64,000 nt of DNA, from NCBI RefSeq assembly GCF_004364325.1, contig NZ_SOCP01000002.1, positions 434,001-498,000 of the forward strand, read 5' to 3'. How positions within the stretch are numbered: position 1 is the stretch's first letter; each line of letters opens with the position of its first letter. Below, piece by piece: positions 17,266-24,506 of this stretch. The DNA comes from Actinophytocola oryzae. Its GTDB lineage: Bacteria > Actinomycetota > Actinomycetes > Mycobacteriales > Pseudonocardiaceae. A model generated the notes under the pieces. It saw only the letters and a list, made by a program, of their open reading frames with translations. It did no database searches and had not been told where the DNA came from. Made by a program: the position numbers and the translations under genes.

Positions 17266-18602
17266 CCGACACCGTCGCGCCCGCCCGGTCGCGCCGGGCC
17301 GCGCTGTACGTGCTGTGCGCGGGCCAGCTCATGATCCTGCTCGACGCGACGGTCGTGAACGTCGCGCTGCCGTCCATCCGGGCCGACCTCGGCTTCACCG
17401 AGAGCGGCCTGGCGTGGGTGGTCAACGCCTACCTGGTCGCCTTCGCCGGCCTGCTGCTGCTCGCGGGGCGGCTCGGCGACCTCCTCGGGCAGCGGCGGGT
17501 CTTCCTCACCGGGCTGGTCGTGTTCACCGCGGCCTCCGTGCTGTGCGGGGCCGCGCAGACCCAGTTCGTGCTGGTCGCCGCCCGGTTCGCGCAGGGCGTC
17601 GGCGGCGCGCTGGCCTCCGCGGTGATCCTCGGCATGATCGTGACGACCTTCCCGGAACCGAAGGAGCAGGCCAGGGCCATCGGCGTCTACGGGTTCGTCT
17701 CCTCGGCAGGCGGCGCGGTCGGGCTGCTCGCGGGCGGCACGATCACCGACGTGTTCAACTGGCACTGGATCTTCCTGGTCAACCTGCCGGTCGGCGTGCT
17801 GACCGTGTGGTTGTGCCTGCGCCACGTCGAGCACCGGCCCGGCGTCACCGCAGACGGCACCGACGTCACGGGCGCCGCGCTGCTCACGGCCGGGCTGATG
17901 CTGGGTGTGTACGCGATCGTGTCGGCGCCGGTCCTCGGGCTCGGCTCGGTGGTGCTGCTCGTCGCGTTCACGCTGCGGCAGCGGTACGCGGCGAACCCGC
18001 TGATCCCGCTGCGGCTGTTCGCGGCCCGCGCGGCCGTCGTCGCGAACGTGGCACAGCTGCTGGTGGTGGCGGGCATGTTCGGCGTGTTCTTCTTCGGCGC
18101 GCTCTACCTGCAGCAGGTGCTCGGGTTCAGCCCGCTCGCGGTCGGCCTCGCGTTCCTGCCCGCGGCGGGCACGATGGCGCTCACGGCACTGCGCCTGTCC
18201 GGCCCCGTCGCACTGCGGTTGGGCACGCGCGGTGCCGTGCTGCTGAGTCTCGGCCTGATCCTCGTGTGCCTCCTGCTCTGGGCACGCACCCCGGCAGGCG
18301 GCCACTACGCAGTCGACGTGCTTCCGGCGATGGTCCTGTTCGGCCTCGGTGGCGGGCTGGGGTTCCCCGCCCTGATGACACTGGCCATGTCCGGGGCGAC
18401 CGAGACCGACTCCGGCGCCGCGTCGGGCCTGTTCAGCACGACGTACCAGGTGGGCGGCGCGGTCGGCCTCGCGGCGCTGACCACGGTCGCGGCAGGCGCG
18501 GCCGACCTGAACTCGGGTTACCACGCCGCCCACCTGGTGGCCGCGGGTCTCGTGGCCACCGCACTCGTGCTGGTGGCAGCCGGTCACAGCAGAACGCACT
18601 GA
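17262..18602 (+). CDS. MFS exporter, DHA2 (14-TM) type
   Basis: A 446-residue polytopic membrane protein. LDATVVNVALP in the first helix and the long run of hydrophobic segments are typical of the DHA2 drug:proton antiporter group; GRLGDLLGQRR is the loop 2-3 motif. Its ATG overlaps the stop of the megasynthase gene (ATGA), so it closes the biosynthetic operon and probably exports the product or gives self-resistance (inference). A strong hairpin begins in its stop codon and would end the transcript. No cognate regulator sits next to it apart from the convergent SARP gene. Confidence 0.9.
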   Translation: MTDTVAPARSRRAALYVLCAGQLMILLDATVVNVALPSIRADLGFTESGLAWVVNAYLVAFAGLLLLAGRLGDLLGQRRVFLTGLVVFTAASVLCGAAQTQFVLVAARFAQGVGGALASAVILGMIVTTFPEPKEQARAIGVYGFVSSAGGAVGLLAGGTITDVFNWHWIFLVNLPVGVLTVWLCLRHVEHRPGVTADGTDVTGAALLTAGLMLGVYAIVSAPVLGLGSVVLLVAFTLRQRYAANPLIPLRLFAARAAVVANVAQLLVVAGMFGVFFFGALYLQQVLGFSPLAVGLAFLPAAGTMALTALRLSGPVALRLGTRGAVLLSLGLILVCLLLWARTPAGGHYAVDVLPAMVLFGLGGGLGFPALMTLAMSGATETDSGAASGLFSTTYQVGGAVGLAALTTVAAGAADLNSGYHAAHLVAAGLVATALVLVAAGHSRTH

Positions 18603-18648
18603 AGGACGCCTTCGTAACGCTGGGCGTAAGGAAGGCGTCCTTCAGTGC
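18596..18648. terminator. Bidirectional terminator hairpin
   Basis: Perfect 17-bp arms, GCACTGAAGGACGCCTT at 18596-18612 and its reverse complement at 18632-18648, flank a 19-base loop. It lies between the convergent exporter and SARP genes and starts inside the exporter's stop codon. No T-run follows, as is common in actinomycetes. The arm resembles a palindrome that I recall as frequent between genes in Amycolatopsis-like genomes. Confidence 0.75.
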
Positions 18649-18662
18649 AACCGGGGGCGGCG

Positions 18663-20408
18663 CTACCGGGCGTAGAGCGCGTACAGCCGGAACAGCCGGT
18701 CGAGGCGGTAGCTCGGCTCGGCGCCGCCCGTCGGCACGAGCAGGTTGGCGCACATCAGTTCCTCGACGATCCGGTCCGACTCCGCCTCGGGCCTGCCGAG
18801 GACCTCGGCCACCCGGCCGGCGGGCACGTCGTCACCGACGTGCCGCGCCAGCAACGCGACCGCCCGCCGCGCCCCGTCGGCGAGGCGCCGGAAGCTCGAC
18901 TCCAGGTACGCCCGCACCGACAGCTCACCGATGGTCAGCTCGTCCAGCCGGTGCGGCTCGTCCCACAGCCGGTCGGCGAGGGTCGCGAGCGGCCACGCGG
19001 GCCGCATCGCCAGCCGGACGGCCGCGACCCGCAGCGCCAGCGGATGTCCGCCGCAGGCCAGGAAGATCCGGGTGGCCGCGTCACGTTCCCGCCTGATCCT
19101 GGCCGGGCCGGCGACCGCGGCGAGCAGGCCGATCCCTTCCGTCTCGGTCAGCGGCGCAACCGTCACCGCGTGCGCGCCCTCCAGCGCCGTCAGCCGGTGG
19201 CGGCTCGTGATCACCGCCCGGCACGAGCCCGTCCCCGGCAGCAGCGGCCGGACCTGCGCCACGTCCGCGGCGTCGTCGAGCACCACCAGCAGCCTGCGGT
19301 GCGCGACGGTCGAGCGGAACAGCGCCGCCCGGTCCTCCACGCCGTCCGGCAGCTCCCGCACGCCGAGCGTGCGGAGGAACTCGGCCAGCACCTCGCCGGG
19401 CGGTCGCTGCCGCCCGGTCGACGCACCGAGTGCCTGGTAGAGCTGACCGTCGGCAAACGAAGGCCGCAGCAGGTGCGCGGCACGCAGCGCCAGGGCGGTC
19501 TTGCCGACCCCCGGCGGCCCGGACAACGCGGCCACCAGCGGCCCGTCGTGCCCGGTCAGCCACCCGCCGAGCCCGGCGAGCAACCCCTGCCTGCCGACGA
19601 AGTCCGAGACCGGCGCGGGCAGTGCACACGGACCGGCGCGGTGATCGGCCGACCGGACAGCAGGCCGGTCGGCGGCGAGCGCACGTTCGTGCGCGGCCCG
19701 CAGCTCCGGCCCCGGCCGGACCCCCAGCTCCCGGTCGAGCACGGCCCTGGCGCGGGCGAACGCGTCCAACGCCTCCGAACGGCGCCCGACAGCGGTCAAC
19801 GCGGTCATCAGCAGTGCCCACGCACGCTCGGACAGCGGCCGTTCGGCCACGACGTCCCGCAGCCCGGCGACCACGTCCTCGTGCCTGCCGAGCGCCAGCC
19901 GCGCGTCGGCCAGCGCGAGCTGCGCCTCCCACCGCCGGTCCTCCAGCGCCGTGACCCGTGCCCGCGCCCACGACCCCAGCTCCACACCGTCGAAGGCGTG
20001 ACCACGCCACAGCCCGACAGCCCTGGCCAGGAAGGACACCGCCGCGGCATGGTCGCCGCGCCGGCAGGCGGCCAGGCCCTCCCCGGACAGCTTCTCGAAG
20101 CACAGCAGGTCCAGCTCCTCCGGCCCCACCTCGATCGCGTAACCAGAAGCACTGCTGGCCAGGCGCGGCCTGCCGTCGGCCAGCGGCCCCAGCGCCCGGC
20201 GCAGGTCGGCGACATAGGTCCGGAGGTTCGCCAACGCGGACGTCGGCGGGTCGTCCTCCCAGACCGCGTCGACGAGCCGCTCCCGTGACACCGTCCGCCC
20301 CGGGTCCAGCAGGAGGGCGGCGAGCAGCGCGTAACGCTTCGCACCCTTGATCTCCGGCAGCCCCCCGGACACCGCCACTTGCCACGGCCCGAGCACGTTG
20401 ATCCGCAT
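18663..20408 (-). CDS. SARP-family regulator with NB-ARC domain (short AfsR type)
   Basis: A 581-residue transcription activator. The N-terminal OmpR-like winged helix (INVLGPWQV, about 1-95) and BTAD domain (about 95-245) are those of streptomycete antibiotic regulatory proteins. An NB-ARC ATPase follows with Walker A GPPGVGKTALALR. It ends after the ATPase and winged helix, without the TPR tail that brings AfsR to about 990 residues. The start MRINVLG was chosen because the SARP fold begins there and GTGGAG lies just upstream; a further in-frame ATG exists 34 codons earlier. It runs towards the NRPS operon and away from the LanM gene, sharing a 287-base upstream region with the latter. It could activate either cluster; position favours the lanthipeptide genes. 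Confidence 0.88.
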   Translation of the reverse strand: MRINVLGPWQVAVSGGLPEIKGAKRYALLAALLLDPGRTVSRERLVDAVWEDDPPTSALANLRTYVADLRRALGPLADGRPRLASSASGYAIEVGPEELDLLCFEKLSGEGLAACRRGDHAAAVSFLARAVGLWRGHAFDGVELGSWARARVTALEDRRWEAQLALADARLALGRHEDVVAGLRDVVAERPLSERAWALLMTALTAVGRRSEALDAFARARAVLDRELGVRPGPELRAAHERALAADRPAVRSADHRAGPCALPAPVSDFVGRQGLLAGLGGWLTGHDGPLVAALSGPPGVGKTALALRAAHLLRPSFADGQLYQALGASTGRQRPPGEVLAEFLRTLGVRELPDGVEDRAALFRSTVAHRRLLVVLDDAADVAQVRPLLPGTGSCRAVITSRHRLTALEGAHAVTVAPLTETEGIGLLAAVAGPARIRRERDAATRIFLACGGHPLALRVAAVRLAMRPAWPLATLADRLWDEPHRLDELTIGELSVRAYLESSFRRLADGARRAVALLARHVGDDVPAGRVAEVLGRPEAESDRIVEELMCANLLVPTGGAEPSYRLDRLFRLYALYAR

Positions 20409-20653
20409 CCCACTCCACAACAGGTCAGCCCCCCGGCTGTCGTTCACGGTTGCCAGACTGAGCGCGCCGCGACGGTGTCCACATGGGCGACTCGCCCCCG
20501 CTTTCGCCATCGGCGGCCCCCAGTACGTGCCGGCCCCCGGTCCGGGGCGTGCGACGGGCCGTGCGGACGGCGCCGAGGGCGGTCCGACGGCCTCGGCGAC
20601 CGTCGCCGGCCTGGCCGCCGTACTGGGGATTCACACGAATGCGGGGGCAGGTT

Positions 20654-20667
20654 CCCCATGTATGGGG
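20654..20667. promoter_or_regulatory. Palindrome upstream of the LanM gene
   Basis: CCCCAT-GT-ATGGGG, 6-bp arms with a 2-base spacer, lies 28 bases before the chosen LanM start in the region between the divergent SARP and LanM genes. It could be an operator. No binding protein can be named. Confidence 0.3.
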
Positions 20668-20695
20668 GCGCGGGCGGCTGGCAGGGTTGGCCCCC

Positions 20696-23600
20696 GTGAG
20701 CATCGAGTCCGGGCGCGGCGCGGAGATGGGGCACTCGTGGTGGGCACGCGGGCTCTCCCTGGCGGAACGGCTTCCTGCCGGGGCCTCGCCGGACCCGGTG
20801 CGCCTCGACGCGGCCCGGCGCCGGTTCAAGCGCTGGTCGGAGGCCCACGACCTGTCCGCGACCGGCCAGTTCGCCCGTCGGCTCGCCGACGCGGGCCTCG
20901 TCGAGGACGGCATGGTCGGGCTGCTCGCCGAGGCGCCGGAACCGCTCGCCGCCCGCACCGCCCGACCGCAGTGGGCCACGTTCGTGGACCGGGTCCTCGC
21001 CGAACCGTCCTCGGCCTCCGCCGGAGCGGAACCGGCCACGTGGCAGGGGCAGTTCGCCGCCGCGCTCGGCCGCCTCACGGCCGCCGCGCGGGCCGAGGTC
21101 ACCCGGCGGATCACGCCGGCCGCCGCGCCGGGCAGACTCGAACCGGCGGCGCTCGCCGACCACTTCTCCGACTGGCTCGGCCTGCGGCTGGCCCGGCTCG
21201 CGGCCCGCACGCTCGTGCTCGAGGTGAACGTGGCACGGGTCAGGGGCACGCTGACCGGCGCGACCGCCAAGGAGCGCTTCGCCGAGTTCGCCACGCGCCT
21301 TGCCACCGAGGACGGTCTCGCCGCGCTGCTCGACGAGTACCCGGTGCTCGCCCGCGTGCTCGGCCAGGCGAGCCAGCACTTCGCGGTCGCCTTCGCGGAG
21401 CTGGTCGAACGCTTCGCCGAGGACCGGGACGCGATCGTCGCCGGCCTGCTCGGCGGCACCGACCCCGGACCGCTGACCGGCATCGAGCTGGCCAAGGGCG
21501 ACCCGCACCAGCGTGGCCGCATGGTCGCGATCCTGCGCTTCGACGGCGTCGCCGTGGTCTACAAACCGAGGGGACAGTCGCTGCAGCAACGCTTCGGTGA
21601 GCTGGTCGGCTGGCTCAACGACCGGATGCCGGGGCTGGCGCTGCGGTCCCCGGCCGTCCTGGAGAGGGACGGCTACGGCTGGCTGGAGCACATCGCGTAC
21701 GCGCCGTGCGCCGACGTGGACGGCGTGGACCGCTTCTACCGCCGCCAGGGCGCGCTGCTGGCGCTGCTCTACGCGTTGGACGGCACGGACATCCACTGCG
21801 AGAACCTGATCGCCGCCGGTGACCAGCCGGTGCTGGTGGACGTGGAGACGCTGTTCCACCCCACGCTCGCGCCCGCCATGGTCGCCGGCGCCGACCCGGC
21901 GTCGCAGGCGTTGTCGGAGTCGGTGTGCCGCACCGCGCTCCTGCCGTTGCTCCTGGTCGGCGAGCACGGCGCGCTCGACATCTCCGGCCTCGGCGGCGAC
22001 CGGGGCACCACGTTCCCGTTCGCCGCGGTCGGCTGGGACGACACCGGCACGGACGGCATGCGGTTGGTACGTCGGTCCTTCGAGTTCATGGGCCACGACA
22101 ACCAGCCGCGGCTGGGTGAGGCGCCGGTCGACCCGGCGGACTACCGGGCGGCGCTGCTGACCGGTTTCCACGACGGGTACGACGCGATCCTGACCCACCG
22201 CGAGGAGCTGCTCGGGCTCCTCGCGGCCGCCGCGGGCGAGGAGATCCGCGTCGTGATCCGCCCGACCCAGCTCTACTCGACGCTGCTCGACGAGTCGACC
22301 CACCCGGACGTGCTGCGTGACGGCCTCGACCGTGACCCGGTCTTCGACGTCCTGTGGGCCGACGCGGTCGGCGACCCGGTGAAAGAACGCCTGACCCGCC
22401 ACGAGCACGCCGACCTGTGGGCGGGTGACGTCCCGGTGTTCTTCGGGCGCGTCGACGTCCCCGACCTCTGGTCCTCGACCGGCGAGCGGATCCCCGGCGT
22501 GCTGGCCGAGTCGGGCCTGGAGTCCGTGCGCGCCAAGCTCGACCGGATGGACGAGGTCGACCGCCACGACCAGGACTGGCTGATCACCGCCACGTTCGCG
22601 ACCAGGACCGGGCCGATCGACCACCACAGCGGCCAGGAACCACCAGGCCCGGTCGCGACCACCGCACCCAAGCCCGCCGCGTTGCTGGCCGCGGCCTGCG
22701 CTGTGGCCGACGAGCTGGTCGCCAGGGCGGTGCACCGCGACGAGCGCGCCAACTGGCTGGGCCTCGAACCGGTCGACGACCGGCACTGGGGTGTGCTCCC
22801 GCTCGGTGCTGGCCTCGCCAACGGCTACACCGGGGTGGCGCTGTTCCTCGCCCAGCTCGGCGAGCTGACCGGCACGTCGCGCTACCTGGACCTGGCGGCG
22901 CGGGCACTGCGCCCCGTGCCGCGCCTGCTGTCCGTGCTGGAGCAGAACCCGGCCGTCGCGCGGTCGGTGGGCCCCGGCGGGTTCCTCGGCACGGGCGGGA
23001 TCTGTTACGGCCTGGCGCGGGTGGCCACGCTGCTCGGCGACGACGAGGTGCGGGGCTGGTGCGCACGGGCGATCGACCTCGTGGCGGACAGCGACGACGG
23101 CATCGCCGGGTTCGCGGCGGGTCGGGCGGGCGGGGTGGCCGCACTGCTCGGCGCACACGCCGAGACCGGTCTGGCGGCCGCGGCCGACGCCGCCGTGGTC
23201 CTCGCCAAGCGGCTGGCAGGCACGACCGTGCGGGCGGACGAGGACGGCGCCTTTCCCACCACGGGCTTCGCGGGCGGCCTCGACGGCGTCGCGTACGGGT
23301 TGGGCCGGTGCGCGGGCTTCACCGCCGCGTCGGCCGAGGTGTTCGGCCGGGTCGTGCCGCTGGCCGACCGGCTCGCCGACGCGGACCACGGTTGGTGCAG
23401 CGGCCTGGCGGGGGCGCTGCTCGCCCGCGCGGACGGGCTGGTGCCCGACCCGGACCTGGACCGCGCGGTGAGTTCGCTGGCCGACCGCAACCCGTTGCGT
23501 GACACCAGCCTGTGCCACGGTGAGCTGGGCGTGCTCGAGGCGCTCACGGTGCTGTCGGAGCGCGGCCACCCTGGTGCGGCGGGGGCGCTGGCGCCCGCGG

Positions 23601-23776
23601 TGGCGCGGCTGCTCGGCGTGCTGGACCAGCGCGGTCCCCGGTGCGGCACGCCGGACGGGGTGCCGACACCCGGCCTGCTCACGGGTCTTGCCGGTATCGG
23701 ATATGGCTTGCTACGCCTCGGTTTCACCGAACGCGTGCCGTCGGTGCTGCTACTGGCACCCGGCGGTCCGGTATGA
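20696..23776 (+). CDS. lanM: Class II lanthipeptide synthetase (LanM)
   Basis: A 1026-residue bifunctional enzyme that dehydrates Ser/Thr in a precursor and then joins Cys to form lanthionines. The N-terminal DUF4135 dehydratase has VVYKPRG, DGTDIHCEN (Asp365, His367 and Asn370 match the CylM catalytic pattern) and VDVETLFHP. The C-terminal LanC-like cyclase has the zinc ligands Cys901 (WCSG) and Cys940-His941 (CHGE). All key residues are present. GTG 20696 is chosen because the text upstream is Arg/Pro-rich and unlike LanM; ATG 20726 is the alternative and neither has a strong ribosome site. The precursor gene follows 27 bases downstream. No LanT-type ABC transporter with peptidase is seen nearby. 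Confidence 0.93.
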   Translation: MSIESGRGAEMGHSWWARGLSLAERLPAGASPDPVRLDAARRRFKRWSEAHDLSATGQFARRLADAGLVEDGMVGLLAEAPEPLAARTARPQWATFVDRVLAEPSSASAGAEPATWQGQFAAALGRLTAAARAEVTRRITPAAAPGRLEPAALADHFSDWLGLRLARLAARTLVLEVNVARVRGTLTGATAKERFAEFATRLATEDGLAALLDEYPVLARVLGQASQHFAVAFAELVERFAEDRDAIVAGLLGGTDPGPLTGIELAKGDPHQRGRMVAILRFDGVAVVYKPRGQSLQQRFGELVGWLNDRMPGLALRSPAVLERDGYGWLEHIAYAPCADVDGVDRFYRRQGALLALLYALDGTDIHCENLIAAGDQPVLVDVETLFHPTLAPAMVAGADPASQALSESVCRTALLPLLLVGEHGALDISGLGGDRGTTFPFAAVGWDDTGTDGMRLVRRSFEFMGHDNQPRLGEAPVDPADYRAALLTGFHDGYDAILTHREELLGLLAAAAGEEIRVVIRPTQLYSTLLDESTHPDVLRDGLDRDPVFDVLWADAVGDPVKERLTRHEHADLWAGDVPVFFGRVDVPDLWSSTGERIPGVLAESGLESVRAKLDRMDEVDRHDQDWLITATFATRTGPIDHHSGQEPPGPVATTAPKPAALLAAACAVADELVARAVHRDERANWLGLEPVDDRHWGVLPLGAGLANGYTGVALFLAQLGELTGTSRYLDLAARALRPVPRLLSVLEQNPAVARSVGPGGFLGTGGICYGLARVATLLGDDEVRGWCARAIDLVADSDDGIAGFAAGRAGGVAALLGAHAETGLAAAADAAVVLAKRLAGTTVRADEDGAFPTTGFAGGLDGVAYGLGRCAGFTAASAEVFGRVVPLADRLADADHGWCSGLAGALLARADGLVPDPDLDRAVSSLADRNPLRDTSLCHGELGVLEALTVLSERGHPGAAGALAPAVARLLGVLDQRGPRCGTPDGVPTPGLLTGLAGIGYGLLRLGFTERVPSVLLLAPGGPV

Positions 23777-23803
23777 CGCACCGGAATCCAGGAGGGAAGA
23801 GAA

Positions 23804-24025
23804 ATGGACAAAGAACCCGATCAGATCGCGGCATGGAAGGACGTCGAGGCGCGGGACGAGGAGACCGACGACCATCCGGCCGGGAGGATGAGCCTGCCAG
23901 GACGGTTATCGGCGGCGAGCCGGGCCGCGATCCTCGCGGGCTACATGGGCGTGTCCGCCGCGGGGGCGGTCACCAACATGGTCCCCACGATCCCGAGCAG
24001 CTTCTGCTGCGGTTGGCTTTGCTGA
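23804..24025 (+). CDS. lanA: Lanthipeptide precursor peptide (LanA) with C-terminal Cys
   Basis: A 73-residue peptide with a GGAGGGA ribosome site. The acidic first 30 residues and the amphipathic LSAASRAAILAGYMG segment look like a class II leader. A possible cut after Ala-Gly at 53-54 would release the 19-residue core AVTNMVPTIPSSFCCGWLC. The core holds Thr57, Thr62, Ser65 and Ser66 for dehydration and Cys68, Cys69 and the terminal Cys73 for ring closure. The last three residues, Trp-Leu-Cys, fit the known substrate preference of EpiD (large hydrophobic, small or aliphatic, Cys). With a decarboxylase encoded 3.4 kb away, an aminovinyl-cysteine end is possible. The cleavage site and ring pattern are inference; identity as the LanM substrate rests on adjacency and composition. 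Confidence 0.88.
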   Translation: MDKEPDQIAAWKDVEARDEETDDHPAGRMSLPGRLSAASRAAILAGYMGVSAAGAVTNMVPTIPSSFCCGWLC

Positions 24026-24094
24026 ACCTGGACCACCGGTGACCCACCGGCCGGCTTCGACGCCCGGTTCGAGGTCGGCAGGCAGTCAGGGTAT

Positions 24095-24119
24095 GGGCCG
24101 GGCGCGCAGCGCCCGGCCC
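24095..24119 (+). terminator. Hairpin after the LanA gene
   Basis: GGGCCGGGCGC, loop GCA, GCGCCCGGCCC: perfect 11-bp arms, 69 bases after the precursor stop. It probably ends the lanMA transcript. Confidence 0.6.
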
Positions 24120-24506
24120 GCGACCACTTTCCCGCCAGAGGCCGAGAAAACCCTTGCGGAGCGGGGCCCACTCGAAAACGCCGACACCGCCCTCCTTGGC
24201 CGAGCGACGGGCGGCGTTCTCCGTGGCAGTGGGCGTGATCGTCGACGGTCTTCGAGGGGCTTCGGCGGGTGGAGCCTCCCCGGCCGGTGACCCGCGGCAG
24301 GCCCTGCCCGCCGGAACACAACAGTGTCATCCCACCACCCTCGGTGAGTCCGGGTCGAACGATGTGACAGCTCAGGGCGAAACCGCCCACGGCCGTTCGG
24401 CAGGTCGGCCCAGTGGGGGCAGGCCGATGGGCGATCCCGCTGCACGAACGGGAACTGTAAACGGATTGACACGTTTCAGGTGGCCTGGCTCGCTACTGTA
24501 AGCCGC
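24120..24506. other. Intergenic stretch before the LAL gene
   Basis: No frame here has convincing coding character. Near its end lies TTGACA (24466-24471), but the nearest -10-like TACTGT starts 22 bases later, too far for a standard promoter. AAACG (24459-24463) and CGTTT (24472-24476) form a small inverted repeat around the TTGACA. These may belong to the promoter of the LAL gene. Nothing else is evident. Confidence 0.4.

Noticed and set aside
20444..23569. A 1041-codon minus-strand frame opposite the LanM gene
   Set aside because: No domain sense; the plus strand encodes all LanM catalytic residues.
24466..24499. TTGACA plus TACTGT as a sigma-70 promoter for the LAL gene
   Set aside because: The 22-base spacing is too long to call with confidence; kept only as a note in the intergenic entry.
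24039..24501. Several short frames between the LanA and LAL genes, considered as a second precursor or regulator
   Set aside because: They lack ribosome sites, leader/core polarity and Ser/Cys cores.
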